DNA from: Streptomyces niveiscabiei
GTDB taxonomy: Bacteria > Actinomycetota > Actinomycetes > Streptomycetales > Streptomycetaceae
Direction of reading: 5' to 3'
Length of the DNA: 32,358 bases
NCBI RefSeq assembly: GCF_001419795.1
Contig: NZ_LIRL01000018.1
Location: forward strand, 1-32,358
Under the pieces are notes generated by a model that was given only the letters and a program-made list of their open reading frames with translations, searched no databases and had not been told where the DNA came from. Position numbers and translations under genes: made by a program. Below, one piece after another: positions 22,549 to 32,358 of the stretch. Position 1 is the stretch's first letter, and each line of letters begins with the position of its first letter.

Positions 22549-23501
22549 CACGACTGAGGCGAGCTGTACTGGGCGGCGCCGCGCTGTCGCTGACCCTCAC
22601 CGGGTGCGGGTGGGCCAAGGTCAGCGACATGGCCCCGGCCGCGGGCGCCCACGGCACCTGCGGCACCTTCAACCTCGCGGTCAACCCCTGGGTCGGCTAC
22701 CAGGCCGACGCGGCGGTCGTCGCGTACGTCGCGGCCAATGACCTGGGCTGCAAGGTCGTCCAGAAGGACCTCAAGGAGGAGATCGCCTGGCAGGGCTTCG
22801 GGACCGGCGAGGTGGACGCCGTGCTGGAGAACTGGGGGCACGACGACCTCAAGGCGAAGTACATCGGCGGCCAGAAGACGGCCGTCTCGGCGGGCTCCAC
22901 CGGCAACAAGGGCGTCATCGGCTGGTACGTCCCGCCGTGGCTCGCCAAGGCCCACCCCGACATCACGAACTGGGAGAACCTGAACAAGTACGCGGCCAGC
23001 TTCAAGACCTCGGAGTCCGGCGGCAAGGGCCAACTCCTCGACGGGGACCCGTCGTACGTCACCAACGACGAGGCGCTCGTCAAGAACCTGAAGCTGGACT
23101 TCAAGGTCGTGTACGCGGGCAGCGAGACCGCGCTGATCCAGGCGTACCGCAAGGCCGAGAAGAACAAGGAATGGGTGATCGGCTACTTCTACGAGCCGCA
23201 GTGGTTCATGACGGAAGTCCCCTTGGTGAAGGTCAACCTCCCCGCGTACAAGGCCGGTTGTGACGCGGACGCCGAGAAGATCGCCTGCGACTATCCCGTG
23301 TACGACCTCGACAAGATCGTCAGTGTGCGGTTCGCGAAGTCGGGCTCGCCCGCCTACGACCTGGTGAAGAACTTCAACTGGACCAACGACGACCAGAACA
23401 TCGTCGCCAAGTACATCGCGGTGGACCGGATGACACCCGAGGCGGCGGCGGAGAAGTGGGTCGAGGCGAACCGGGGGAAGGTGGCCGCCTGGCTCAAGTG
23501 A
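22545..23501 (+). CDS. glycine betaine/choline-binding lipoprotein (ProX/OpuAC-type)
   Basis: A 318-residue substrate-binding protein anchored outside the membrane. It has a signal peptide with basic N-terminus ([10 protein letters not shown]), hydrophobic core and lipobox LTGC (Cys21). The mature part matches the OpuAC family: FNLAVNPWVGYQADAAVVAY, the segment AVLENWGHDDLKAKYI, GVIGWYVPPWLAKAHP, WVIGYFYEPQWF and the end EKWVEANRGKVAAWLK. The Trp/Tyr residues in these segments are candidates for the aromatic cage that holds a trimethylammonium group. It overlaps the permease stop by ATGA. A perfect-stem terminator follows 12 bases after the stop, so this is the last gene of the betB operon. 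Confidence 0.92.
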   Translation: MTRLRRAVLGGAALSLTLTGCGWAKVSDMAPAAGAHGTCGTFNLAVNPWVGYQADAAVVAYVAANDLGCKVVQKDLKEEIAWQGFGTGEVDAVLENWGHDDLKAKYIGGQKTAVSAGSTGNKGVIGWYVPPWLAKAHPDITNWENLNKYAASFKTSESGGKGQLLDGDPSYVTNDEALVKNLKLDFKVVYAGSETALIQAYRKAEKNKEWVIGYFYEPQWFMTEVPLVKVNLPAYKAGCDADAEKIACDYPVYDLDKIVSVRFAKSGSPAYDLVKNFNWTNDDQNIVAKYIAVDRMTPEAAAEKWVEANRGKVAAWLK

Positions 23502-23513
23502 CCCCGGCGTGAG

Positions 23514-23555
23514 GCCCGGCAGGCGGAGTGCTCAAGTGCGCTCCGCCTGCCGGGC
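23514..23555 (+). terminator. stem-loop terminator of the betB-transporter operon
   Basis: The arms at 23514-23528 (GCCCGGCAGGCGGAG) and 23541-23555 are perfectly complementary over 15 bases, with a 12-base loop. A short T-rich stretch follows (GTTGGCGTTTTC), so it looks close to a classical rho-independent terminator. Confidence 0.8.
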
Positions 23556-23608
23556 GTTGGCGTTTTCTGGGTGCGGGAAAGGGGTGTTCTCCGGCGTCCC
23601 CGGCCCTC

Positions 23609-26132
<2,524 letters not shown>

Positions 26133-26179
26133 GCGGGGCGATGGCAGTGCACGACGACCGTGGGACGGGACGGAGCACG

Positions 26180-27034
26180 ATGACCGCGCGACTGCTCGAC
26201 GGCAAGGCCACCGCCGCCGCACTCCGCAGCGAACTGGCCGACCGCGTCACCAAGTTGACCGCCACCGGCGCCCCGCCGCCCGGCCTCGGCACGGTCCTCG
26301 TCGGCGACGACCCCGGCAGCCGGGCGTACGTCGCCGGCAAGCACCGGGACTGCGCCCAGGTCGGCATCGCCTCCCTCCGCGTCGACCTTCCGGCGGACGC
26401 GACACAGGAACAGGTCGAGGAGGCGGTGGACCGGCTCAACGCCGACCCCGCCTGCACCGGCTACATCGTCCAACTCCCGCTCCCCGCGCACCTCGACGCG
26501 AACGCCGTCCTCGAACGCATGGACCCGGCGAAGGACGCGGACGGCCTCCACCCCGTCAACCTCGGCCGCCTGGTCCTCGGCGTCGAAGCGCCCCTGCCCT
26601 GCACCCCGCGCGGCGTCGTCGAACTCCTCCGCCGCCACGACGTCCCGCTGGCCGGCGCCCGCGTCTGCGTGATCGGCCGGGGCGTCACCGTCGGCCGCCC
26701 CCTCGGCCTCCTCCTCACCCGCCGCTCCGAGAACGCCACCGTCACCCTCTGCCACACCGGCACCAAAGGCATGGCCTGGCACGTCCGCGAAGCCGACATC
26801 GTCATAGCCGCCGCCGGCGTCCCCGCCCTGATCACCCCCGACATGCTCCGCCCCGGCGCGGCCGTCCTGGACGTCGGCATCACCCGCACGGCCTCGGGCC
26901 TGGTCGGCGACGTCCACCCGGACTGCGCCCGCACAGCGGGCTGGCTCGCCCCGATGCCCGGGGGAGTGGGGCCGATGACCCGGGCGATGCTCCTGGCGAA
27001 CGTGGTGGAGACGGCGGAGCGGAACGCGGCGTGA
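26180..27034 (+). CDS. folD: bifunctional methylenetetrahydrofolate dehydrogenase/cyclohydrolase FolD
   Basis: A 284-residue enzyme that converts 5,10-methylene- to 5,10-methenyl- and then 10-formyl-tetrahydrofolate with NADP. Seen: the catalytic pair in [16 protein letters not shown] (Tyr50, Lys54), [36 protein letters not shown], the Rossmann segment [28 protein letters not shown], and the end motif [18 protein letters not shown]. The ATG at 26180 matches the family start and has GGAG six bases upstream; an in-frame ATG at 26141 would add 13 residues. It lies 47 bases after dimethylglycine oxidase, so it should process the methylene-folate that enzyme makes and feed PurU. It is probably a pathway-dedicated second copy beside a housekeeping folD. 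Confidence 0.92.
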   Translation: MTARLLDGKATAAALRSELADRVTKLTATGAPPPGLGTVLVGDDPGSRAYVAGKHRDCAQVGIASLRVDLPADATQEQVEEAVDRLNADPACTGYIVQLPLPAHLDANAVLERMDPAKDADGLHPVNLGRLVLGVEAPLPCTPRGVVELLRRHDVPLAGARVCVIGRGVTVGRPLGLLLTRRSENATVTLCHTGTKGMAWHVREADIVIAAAGVPALITPDMLRPGAAVLDVGITRTASGLVGDVHPDCARTAGWLAPMPGGVGPMTRAMLLANVVETAERNAA

Positions 27035-27155
27035 GCTGTCTTCGGTTCCGGGAAGCCAGTGGTGCCGGGCGCCGCTTCTCCTGTCGGTCTCCGCGCTCAG
27101 CCATGTGAGGTGAAACAGCCCCGCGTTGTCAGTCCCTGCTCCTAGGCTCGGTGCC

Positions 27156-27887
27156 ATGACAGCAGTGACGACCAAGCGCCCGATCGGAGAGCTTCCGGGC
27201 GATCCTGGCCGCCTCCATCTCTCCTACAGCCATGAGCATCCCGCTCTGCCCTATGACTACCAGGACACCTTGGAGTCCTGGTACGTCCGGGTCACTTACG
27301 GGGTGGAGGGCGAAGAGGAATGGGAGGACGAGGAGGCCGGTCATGCTCCCGCCCCAGGGAGCAAGGTCGGCCACCTCGTCCTGTGGCGGTTGCGGGATTT
27401 CACCGGCGATGACCGGTGGGAAGTGGCCGACGCCGAGTCCGGGGACCTCGAAGTCATCGCTGCCGCGGTCTTCGGCCGTTACGAAGGCGGGGACTACAGC
27501 GCCGAGTTCGAGGAAGCGGTCATGTGCCCCGTAGGTGACTTGTTGATCCTCGACCGTGTCCATCTCGACAAGACGTGGAGAGGATTCGGACTGGGGCCGA
27601 TACTCGCGGCCGAGGCGATTCGCCGTCTTTCCTCGGGGTGCTGCGCGGTGGCGGCTTACCCCGCGATGGGCGAGTACCCCGAGGAAGGCGCACAGGTCAC
27701 GGAGGCATATCGCCGTGAGGCGAAGAAGAAGATCGCCGCGTTGTGGGAAAGCATCGGCTTCGAACCGTTCCGCGGGGGAGTATGGCTCCTGGACACAGAT
27801 CGGCGTCAACCGGAGGAACTCATGTCTGCCCGTCGCGCTGACCTGAAGGCGCTGGAAGCGGCTTTTCGACGCGCAGGCTCCGACTGA
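27156..27887 (+). CDS. GNAT-like acetyltransferase domain protein
   Basis: A 243-residue protein. The middle carries a GNAT-type acetyl-CoA motif: strand LLILDRVHLDKTWRG followed by RGFGLGPILAAEAIRRL (Q/R-x-x-G-x-G pattern), then AVAAYPAMG, and later ALWESIGFEPF, which is the usual GNAT C-terminal motif. The N-terminal part (about 1-90) is acidic (GVEGEEEWEDEE) and unlike ordinary GNAT enzymes. The ATG at 27156 is chosen over an earlier GTG at 27126; a TAGGCT -10-like box at 27143 suggests a very short or absent leader. It is followed 33 bases later by the next gene, probably in one operon. The substrate is unknown. Confidence 0.65.
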   Translation: MTAVTTKRPIGELPGDPGRLHLSYSHEHPALPYDYQDTLESWYVRVTYGVEGEEEWEDEEAGHAPAPGSKVGHLVLWRLRDFTGDDRWEVADAESGDLEVIAAAVFGRYEGGDYSAEFEEAVMCPVGDLLILDRVHLDKTWRGFGLGPILAAEAIRRLSSGCCAVAAYPAMGEYPEEGAQVTEAYRREAKKKIAALWESIGFEPFRGGVWLLDTDRRQPEELMSARRADLKALEAAFRRAGSD

Positions 27888-27920
27888 GTCGGCAGGAACA
27901 CGGAGGGGGAGGGAATTCCC

Positions 27921-28643
27921 GTGGACGAGGAAATGCGGGAGAGGCTGGAGTGGGGGCGGCAGAGCCTCAAAGAGATGGGGGTCTCCGACACCGGCGACGG
28001 GCTGAGGTGGGCAGCGGCCCACGGCCTGATGCTGCTGGTGTGGCGCAATGGTGCGATCGAGGACGCGCATGCCTCCCGGCCGACCGGTCGGCGCAAGGCC
28101 CTGAACGACGGAACGATGTTCGCCCGTAACACGTGGCTGACCCGGCAGGCGTTCGAGGTACTGGGTACGGACGACGAGTTCCGCCTCTACGAGTTGGAGG
28201 ACCTCATGCTTGACCGGGACTCGGTCTGGCCGGGATGTGGGGGAACTCTGACGGAGTTCGGCTGGGGGTCCCTGGGAAAGATCAAGAAGGAGGTGAAGTT
28301 CCGCATCGGGTTTCTGAGGTACTGGGAGAAGCGGTTGTCGCCGGAGGACTTCCTTGTCTTCGTCGGTGCCCCCCAACTCGGTACTCATGCCGACCACTAC
28401 GGCATGCCGAAATGGCCTGCCTGCGTGGAAGCGGCCGTACGTCGACTGCGTGGTGAGGACGAAGAGTTCTTCCGTAGGCGGGGTGAGCTGATGAGCCGTA
28501 TAGGGCCCGCCCCCAGTTCCGTCACCGACGACCTCGGAACGACTCGCGTACTCCTTCTGGATTCCCCGTGGGAACTCGGCGCCGAGAATCTGGAATGGTT
28601 CGCGTGGAACCCGATTCTGGAGGTGTCGGGGGAGGAACCGTAG
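27921..28643 (+). CDS. hypothetical protein paired with the GNAT-like gene
   Basis: A 240-residue soluble protein that I do not recognise. The N-terminus is helical and charged (DEEMRERLEWGRQSLKEMG), followed by GLRWAAAHGLMLLVWRNGAI, MFARNTWLTRQAFEVLG, FRLYELEDLMLDRDSVWPG and a basic/aromatic middle (GKIKKEVKFRIGFLRYWEKR). The C-terminal part has VLLLDSPWELGAENLEW. It has no signal peptide and no membrane segment. The GTG start lies after a purine-rich GGAGGGGGAGG stretch. It follows the GNAT-like gene by 33 bases, so the two are probably co-transcribed, and its stop codon directly abuts the stop of the convergent SnoaL-like gene. Confidence 0.7.
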   Translation: MDEEMRERLEWGRQSLKEMGVSDTGDGLRWAAAHGLMLLVWRNGAIEDAHASRPTGRRKALNDGTMFARNTWLTRQAFEVLGTDDEFRLYELEDLMLDRDSVWPGCGGTLTEFGWGSLGKIKKEVKFRIGFLRYWEKRLSPEDFLVFVGAPQLGTHADHYGMPKWPACVEAAVRRLRGEDEEFFRRRGELMSRIGPAPSSVTDDLGTTRVLLLDSPWELGAENLEWFAWNPILEVSGEEP

Positions 28644-29063
28644 TCACGCCTCGTGTGCTGCCGCCCCGTTCAAGGGCACCCGACGCGCTGTCACTCTCCG
28701 GTGGCTGATGCGCCAGCCGTCCGGGGTCCGGACGAGCGTGTCGTCGTAGGTGACGGACCCGCAGGAACCGTCAGTCGTGATGCCCAGGCCCTTGGAACGG
28801 GCCTGGGCGTTGTCGTTGTCCAGGAAGGTGACGACGATGTTGGTGACGTGGTGGGCGACGGGGTTGGCGGGGCCGAGATCGAGGGCCGCTTCACGGAGGG
28901 CGCCGAGATCGTGGAGCGGGGAGCGGCCATAGTCGGTGAGGTCGTAGACGACGTCGGGAGTGAAGACCTCGTCGAGGCGGTCGAGGGCACCGTCGTCGGT
29001 CAGGTGCCCGTGGAGGGAGAGCAACTCGTGGATCGCCAGCCGGTCTTCGGGAGGGAAGGGCAC
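28644..29063 (-). CDS. SnoaL-like / NTF2-fold protein
   Basis: A 139-residue protein of the nuclear transport factor 2-like (SnoaL-like) fold. Seen: PPEDRLAIHELLSLHGHLTD, LDRLDEVFTPDVVYDLTDYG, the segment AHHVTNIVVTFLDNDNAQAR and the closing strands YDDTLVRTPDGWRISHRRVT. His and Asp residues in these places line the pocket in related enzymes, but the reaction cannot be told from sequence. The GTG at 29063 is preferred: GAGG lies six bases upstream and the fold starts at once. An ATG at 29165 would add a Pro/Ser-rich stretch that looks non-coding. Its stop codon abuts the stop of the convergent gene with no base between. Confidence 0.78.
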   Translation of the reverse strand: MPFPPEDRLAIHELLSLHGHLTDDGALDRLDEVFTPDVVYDLTDYGRSPLHDLGALREAALDLGPANPVAHHVTNIVVTFLDNDNAQARSKGLGITTDGSCGSVTYDDTLVRTPDGWRISHRRVTARRVPLNGAAAHEA

Positions 29064-29352
29064 AGGGGTCCTCGGGGGTGAAGAAGGTGGGGAAGTTTTT
29101 GCCTCTGGCCGATTCTGCGTGGGTGAGGGGCAGGGGTGAGCGGGATCAGGGTCTGGGGTTGGCAAAGTCCGTCCGAAAGCGGATGGTTGCTCAAGGCGTC
29201 TTTATTTCGGTGATGTTGACCAGCGGTCACGCGCGGCGCACGCTCGGAAGTGAGTGGTAGTTACAACTTGTTCCCGATGCGGGTGTGCTTCCGGCGTGCG
29301 TACGCGCTGGTGAGACGGGGTGCCCGGTAGCGGGCGTGGAGTGGAGGACGTT

Positions 29353-31194
29353 ATGTGTGGCATCGCCGGCTGGGTGTCGTTCGACCGTGAACTGCGGGGC
29401 GAGGGCGCTGTATTGGATGCGATGACGGAGACGATGGAGTGCCGGGGACCGGACGACCGGGGGGTGTGGGCGGAGGGGCCGGTGGGGCTCGGGCACCGCA
29501 GGCTCGCCATTATCGACCTGCCCGGCGGACGGCAGCCGATGACCTTCGCGACGCCTCATGGGAACGTCGCGATGGTGTACTCCGGTGAGGCGTACAACTT
29601 CACCGAGCTGCGCCGCGAACTGGAGGCGAGGGGGCACCGGTTCACGACCGACTCGGACACCGAAGTGGTCCTGCACGGCTACCTGGAGTGGGGTGACAAG
29701 GTCGCCGAACGCCTCAACGGCATGTACGCGTTCGCCGTCTGGGACGCCCGGCAGAGCAAGCTCGTGATGATCAGGGACCGCATGGGCATCAAGCCCTTCT
29801 ACTACTACCCCACCCCGGACGGCGTCCTCTTCGGCTCGGAACCGAAGGCGATCCTCGCGAACCCCCTGGCCCGCCCCCGCGTCACGCTCGACGGCATGCG
29901 GGAACTGCTGACGATGGTGAAGACGCCGGGCCACGCGGTGTGGGACGGCATGGCGGAGGTGGAGCCGGGAACCGTCGTCACCGTGGACCGCGAGGGCCTG
30001 CACCGGCGCGTGTACTGGGAGCTGGAGACGAGGGAGCACACCGACGACAGGGCGACGACGATCGCGACGGTCAGGGAACTCCTGGACGACATCGTCCGCC
30101 GCCAGCTCGTCGCCGACGTCCCCCGCTGCACGCTCCTCTCCGGCGGCCTGGACTCCTCCGCGATGACCGCGCTGGCCGCCCGCCAGCTCGGCGAGCACGG
30201 CGAGAAGGTCCGCAGCTTCGCCGTCGACTTCGTCGGCCAGGCGGACCACTTCGTCGCGGACGACCTGCGCGGCACCCCCGACACCCCGTTCGTGCACGAC
30301 GTCGCCCGCACCGCGCACACCGAGCACCAGGACATCGTCCTGGACCCGCAGACCCTGGCCGACCCGGAGATCCGCGCGAAGGTGATCAGGGCCCGCGACC
30401 TGCCCGCCGGCTTCGGCGACATGGACGCCTCCCTGTACCTGCTGTTCCGGGCGATCCGCGCCGAGTCCACGGTGGCCCTCTCCGGCGAGTCGGCGGACGA
30501 GGTCTTCGGCGGCTACCTCCAGTTCTTCGACGAGGAGGCCCGCAAGGGCACCACCTTCCCCTGGCTGGTCAGCTTCGGCCGCCACTTCGGCCAGGACGCC
30601 GAGACCCTCGCCCCCGGCCTGCTCACCGCCCTCGACCTCGACGGCTACGTCGCCGACAGCCACCAAGGCGCGGTCAAGGGCATCCAGCGCCTCGACGGCG
30701 AGAGCGACTTCGAGTACGGCATGCGCCGCATGTCCCACCTCCACCTCACCCGCTTCGTCCGCGTCCTCCTCGACCGCAAGGACCGCGCGAGCATGGCCGT
30801 CGGCCTGGAGGTCCGCGTCCCGTTCTGCGACCACCGCCTCGTCGAGTACGTCTACAACACCCCCTGGTCCCTCAAGTCCTTCGACGGCCGCGAGAAGAGC
30901 CTCCTGCGCGAGGCGACCGCCGACCTCCTGCCCCGGTCGGTGTACGACAGGGTCAAGAGCCCCTACCCCTCCACCCAGGACCCGGCGTACGCCACCGCCC
31001 TGCGCGCCCAGGCCAAGGACCTCCTCGCGAACCCCTCCCACCCGGTCTTCGACCTCGTCGACCGCACCCGCCTCCACGAAGTCGCCCACCGCACCGCCCC
31101 GGTGAGCGGCCAGGCCGAGCGACGCGGCCTGGAACGCGCCCTCGACCTGGCCCTCTGGCTGGAGATGTACCGCCCGGAACTCAGTCTGAACTGA
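29353..31194 (+). CDS. asnB: asparagine synthase (glutamine-hydrolysing)
   Basis: A 613-residue class B asparagine synthase. It makes asparagine from aspartate, glutamine and ATP. The N-terminal glutaminase domain begins MCGIAGWVSF, where Cys2 becomes the N-terminal nucleophile after Met removal; RGPDDRG, GHRRLAIID and YSGEAYNFTELR follow (the common family form has N-G-E-I/L in that last motif, so Ser-Gly-Glu-Ala is a variant). The synthetase domain has the pyrophosphate loop LLSGGLDSSAM (about 262-272), LSGESADEVFGGY and MAVGLEVRVPFCDHRLVEYV. The ATG at 29353 follows GGAGG by five bases. Its last 14 bases overlap the convergent GNAT gene. The gene may serve housekeeping or an amide-forming pathway; no biosynthetic cluster is visible here. 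Confidence 0.9.
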   Translation: MCGIAGWVSFDRELRGEGAVLDAMTETMECRGPDDRGVWAEGPVGLGHRRLAIIDLPGGRQPMTFATPHGNVAMVYSGEAYNFTELRRELEARGHRFTTDSDTEVVLHGYLEWGDKVAERLNGMYAFAVWDARQSKLVMIRDRMGIKPFYYYPTPDGVLFGSEPKAILANPLARPRVTLDGMRELLTMVKTPGHAVWDGMAEVEPGTVVTVDREGLHRRVYWELETREHTDDRATTIATVRELLDDIVRRQLVADVPRCTLLSGGLDSSAMTALAARQLGEHGEKVRSFAVDFVGQADHFVADDLRGTPDTPFVHDVARTAHTEHQDIVLDPQTLADPEIRAKVIRARDLPAGFGDMDASLYLLFRAIRAESTVALSGESADEVFGGYLQFFDEEARKGTTFPWLVSFGRHFGQDAETLAPGLLTALDLDGYVADSHQGAVKGIQRLDGESDFEYGMRRMSHLHLTRFVRVLLDRKDRASMAVGLEVRVPFCDHRLVEYVYNTPWSLKSFDGREKSLLREATADLLPRSVYDRVKSPYPSTQDPAYATALRAQAKDLLANPSHPVFDLVDRTRLHEVAHRTAPVSGQAERRGLERALDLALWLEMYRPELSLN

Positions 31195-31195
31195 G
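31180..31195. terminator. small convergent stem-loop at the asnB / GNAT overlap
   Basis: CTCAGT-CTGA-ACTGAG is a 6-bp perfect stem with a 4-base loop covering both stop codons of the convergent genes. It is short and has no T-tract, so terminator function is only possible. Confidence 0.3.
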
Positions 31196-31984
31196 CGCCC
31201 AGAACGACATCGGCGAGTTCGCCCGGAACCCGATCCTCGGATACACCGGCGCCCCCGCCGCCGTCGCGTGCAGGGTGGCCCGGGTCAGCCCCGTGGCCCG
31301 GCCGCCCTCGTACAGCGCCTTGCGCGTCACCGCCTCCCCGTATCCGCGCCGCTCCCACGCGGGGTCGGTCGCGACGAGGACGACGAAGAGGCACCCGTCC
31401 GTCTCGACGGTCGCCGCGCAGGTCACGGGGACCCCGTCGCGCAGCCCCAGGTAGGCGTACACGCCGCTCTTCCACAGCGCGGATCCGACGAGCCCGTCCC
31501 GCCCGTCGGCCGGGTCGAAGCCGTACGCGCGGGAGTTGAGGTCCGCGTACGCGGCGAGCTGCTCGTCGTCGGTGACCCGGACGAACGTCAGCTCGGGGTG
31601 GGCCGGTTCGGGCAGCGGCAGCAGGTCGCCGGCCATGCCGGTGCCGGGGAACGCGTGGGCGAGGCCCGCCCGTTCGGCGGCCGGCGCGAGAGCCGTACGG
31701 GCCTCGGGGGAGAGCAGGTCCTCGAAGACCCACAGGAACCCGCCCTGCTTCTTGGCCCGCATGACGTCCGCCGCCTCGGCCAACCGCTGCTCCAGCAAAG
31801 CGGGTTGGACCTCGGACTCGGTGAGCGTGACGCAGTTCCAGAAGAGGAACCGGCTGTCGGCCCACCGCACGGCGATCCCCGGCAGGTCGCGGACGTCGGA
31901 GTCCGGATTCCGGTCGAGCGTCAACGTCCGCCAGCCCGCGGCGAGTTGCTCCATCGACTCGATCGACTCCGTGAGGTCGTACAC
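31181..31984 (-). CDS. GNAT-family N-acetyltransferase
   Basis: A 267-residue protein. The C-terminal half (about 130-267) is a GNAT domain: AYADLNSRAYGF, GVYAYLGLRDGVPVTCAATV, the acetyl-CoA motif VVLVATDPAWERRGYGEAVT (R-R-G-Y-G), and the end ATAAGAPVYPRIGFRANSPM. The N-terminal half also resembles a degenerate GNAT half, giving a double-domain layout. The GTG at 31984 is chosen because GAAAGGGG lies just upstream and GC-rich third positions begin there; the frame upstream to 32041 uses codons such as TTG, CTT, CAA and AAA that are unlike local genes. Its 3' end overlaps asnB on the opposite strand. The substrate is unknown. Confidence 0.85.
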   Translation of the reverse strand: MYDLTESIESMEQLAAGWRTLTLDRNPDSDVRDLPGIAVRWADSRFLFWNCVTLTESEVQPALLEQRLAEAADVMRAKKQGGFLWVFEDLLSPEARTALAPAAERAGLAHAFPGTGMAGDLLPLPEPAHPELTFVRVTDDEQLAAYADLNSRAYGFDPADGRDGLVGSALWKSGVYAYLGLRDGVPVTCAATVETDGCLFVVLVATDPAWERRGYGEAVTRKALYEGGRATGLTRATLHATAAGAPVYPRIGFRANSPMSFWALSSD

Positions 31985-32064
31985 AAAAGCCCCTTTCACT
32001 TGTTCGTAACCACCCCAGTGAAGCAACAACGGCGCCAACATCCCCGTATTGAGGGAGAATTGAC

Positions 32065-32358
32065 GTGATCTCAGGGGTCACCCCACAGCGCGCGCATCTC
32101 ACGGGGGTATGGATGGCGCACCGTGTACTCCACGGGTACGAGCAACTCGTCGACACGTTCGTCCCCGCCGCCGTGGGCCTGGGGCCGCGCGGTACGGGAG
32201 CCGCGTCCGGCTATCCGCGCGGCGCCCCGGTGATCACCGTGTACGGCGGACGCGGCACGGGCCGGACGGCCGTCTGCGAGCAGCTGCACGACGCCCATGT
32301 GGGCCGCCTGCACGTCGCGAAGTGGCCGATGCCCGGCGCCCAGCCCGTCGGCATGGCC
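32065..32358 (+). CDS. P-loop protein, 5' part only (cut by window end)
   Basis: An open frame that runs off the window edge. From the GTG at 32065 (GAGGGAG seven bases upstream) it reads ISGVTPQRAHLTGVWMAHRV, LHGYEQLVDTFVPAAVG, then a nucleotide-binding-like loop in VITVYGGRGTGRTAVCEQLH (G-x-x-G-x-G-R-T, with Arg in place of the usual Lys). An in-frame ATG at 32113 after GGGGGT is an alternative start. The pattern suggests an NTPase-type regulator or a protein of the STAND/AAA type, but too little is visible to name it. It is divergent from the GNAT gene, 80 bases away. Confidence 0.6.
   Translation, partial: MISGVTPQRAHLTGVWMAHRVLHGYEQLVDTFVPAAVGLGPRGTGAASGYPRGAPVITVYGGRGTGRTAVCEQLHDAHVGRLHVAKWPMPGAQPVGMA

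Noticed and set aside
20632..22551. A 639-codon frame antisense to the permease gene
   Set aside because: Asp/Glu/Gly/Arg repeats typical of antisense frames in high-GC DNA. The plus-strand permease has clear family motifs.
29353..31984. N-acetylglutaminylglutamine amide (osmolyte) operon, from an asparagine-synthase-like gene next to a GNAT gene
   Set aside because: The GNAT gene is convergent, not co-directional, and lacks the ATP-grasp half of the dipeptide synthase. The synthase looks like ordinary AsnB.

Overview
The window is high-GC actinobacterial chromosome, almost certainly Streptomyces. The evidence is strong GC bias at third codon positions, frequent GTG starts, mycothiol-type formaldehyde dehydrogenase, ATGA/GTGA start-stop overlaps, and DnaE and IS5-type sequences of actinobacterial character. 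No rRNA, tRNA, CRISPR array or prophage is visible.

Left part (1-3290), a worn accessory region. It opens with a frameshifted, truncated fragment of a DNA polymerase III alpha (dnaE-like) gene, followed by the tail of another broken gene. Then come an alpha/beta hydrolase (epoxide hydrolase-like) and a divergent HxlR-family regulator. They lie between two same-orientation remnants of one IS5-family element, like the scar of a composite transposon. The IS end supplies the last residues of HxlR and probably the stop of the hydrolase.

3289-9763: a giant 1940-residue protein of unknown function. It appears to hold two beta-propellers, beta-sandwich modules, a possible glycoside-hydrolase-like core with a GATase-like segment, and C-terminal lectin-like modules, with no signal peptide. 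A gap with a possible coding remnant and a small GvpU-like protein follow.

9969-27034, the main system: a choline / glycine betaine catabolic island. The ABC importer (ATPase, double-length permease, lipoprotein) brings in quaternary amines. BetA-like GMC dehydrogenase and BetB convert choline to glycine betaine. A three-component Rieske oxygenase (ferredoxin, FAD reductase, terminal oxygenase) is inferred to demethylate betaine to dimethylglycine plus formaldehyde. A mycothiol-dependent formaldehyde dehydrogenase removes the formaldehyde. A dimethylglycine oxidase with a fused folate domain makes sarcosine and methylene-tetrahydrofolate, which FolD and PurU carry on to formyl-tetrahydrofolate and formate. 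An IclR-family regulator sits in the middle. Related operator-like repeats (TTGCG-N5-CGCAA and TGCGYATAGYG types) lie at all five promoter regions of the island, and several promoters share the layout TTGACN-N17-hexamer-TTGCG. Sarcosine oxidase and glyA are not in the window.

Right part (27156-32358): a GNAT-like protein with an unrecognised downstream partner, a SnoaL-like protein, a class B asparagine synthase, a second GNAT protein overlapping its 3' end, and the start of a P-loop protein cut by the window edge.
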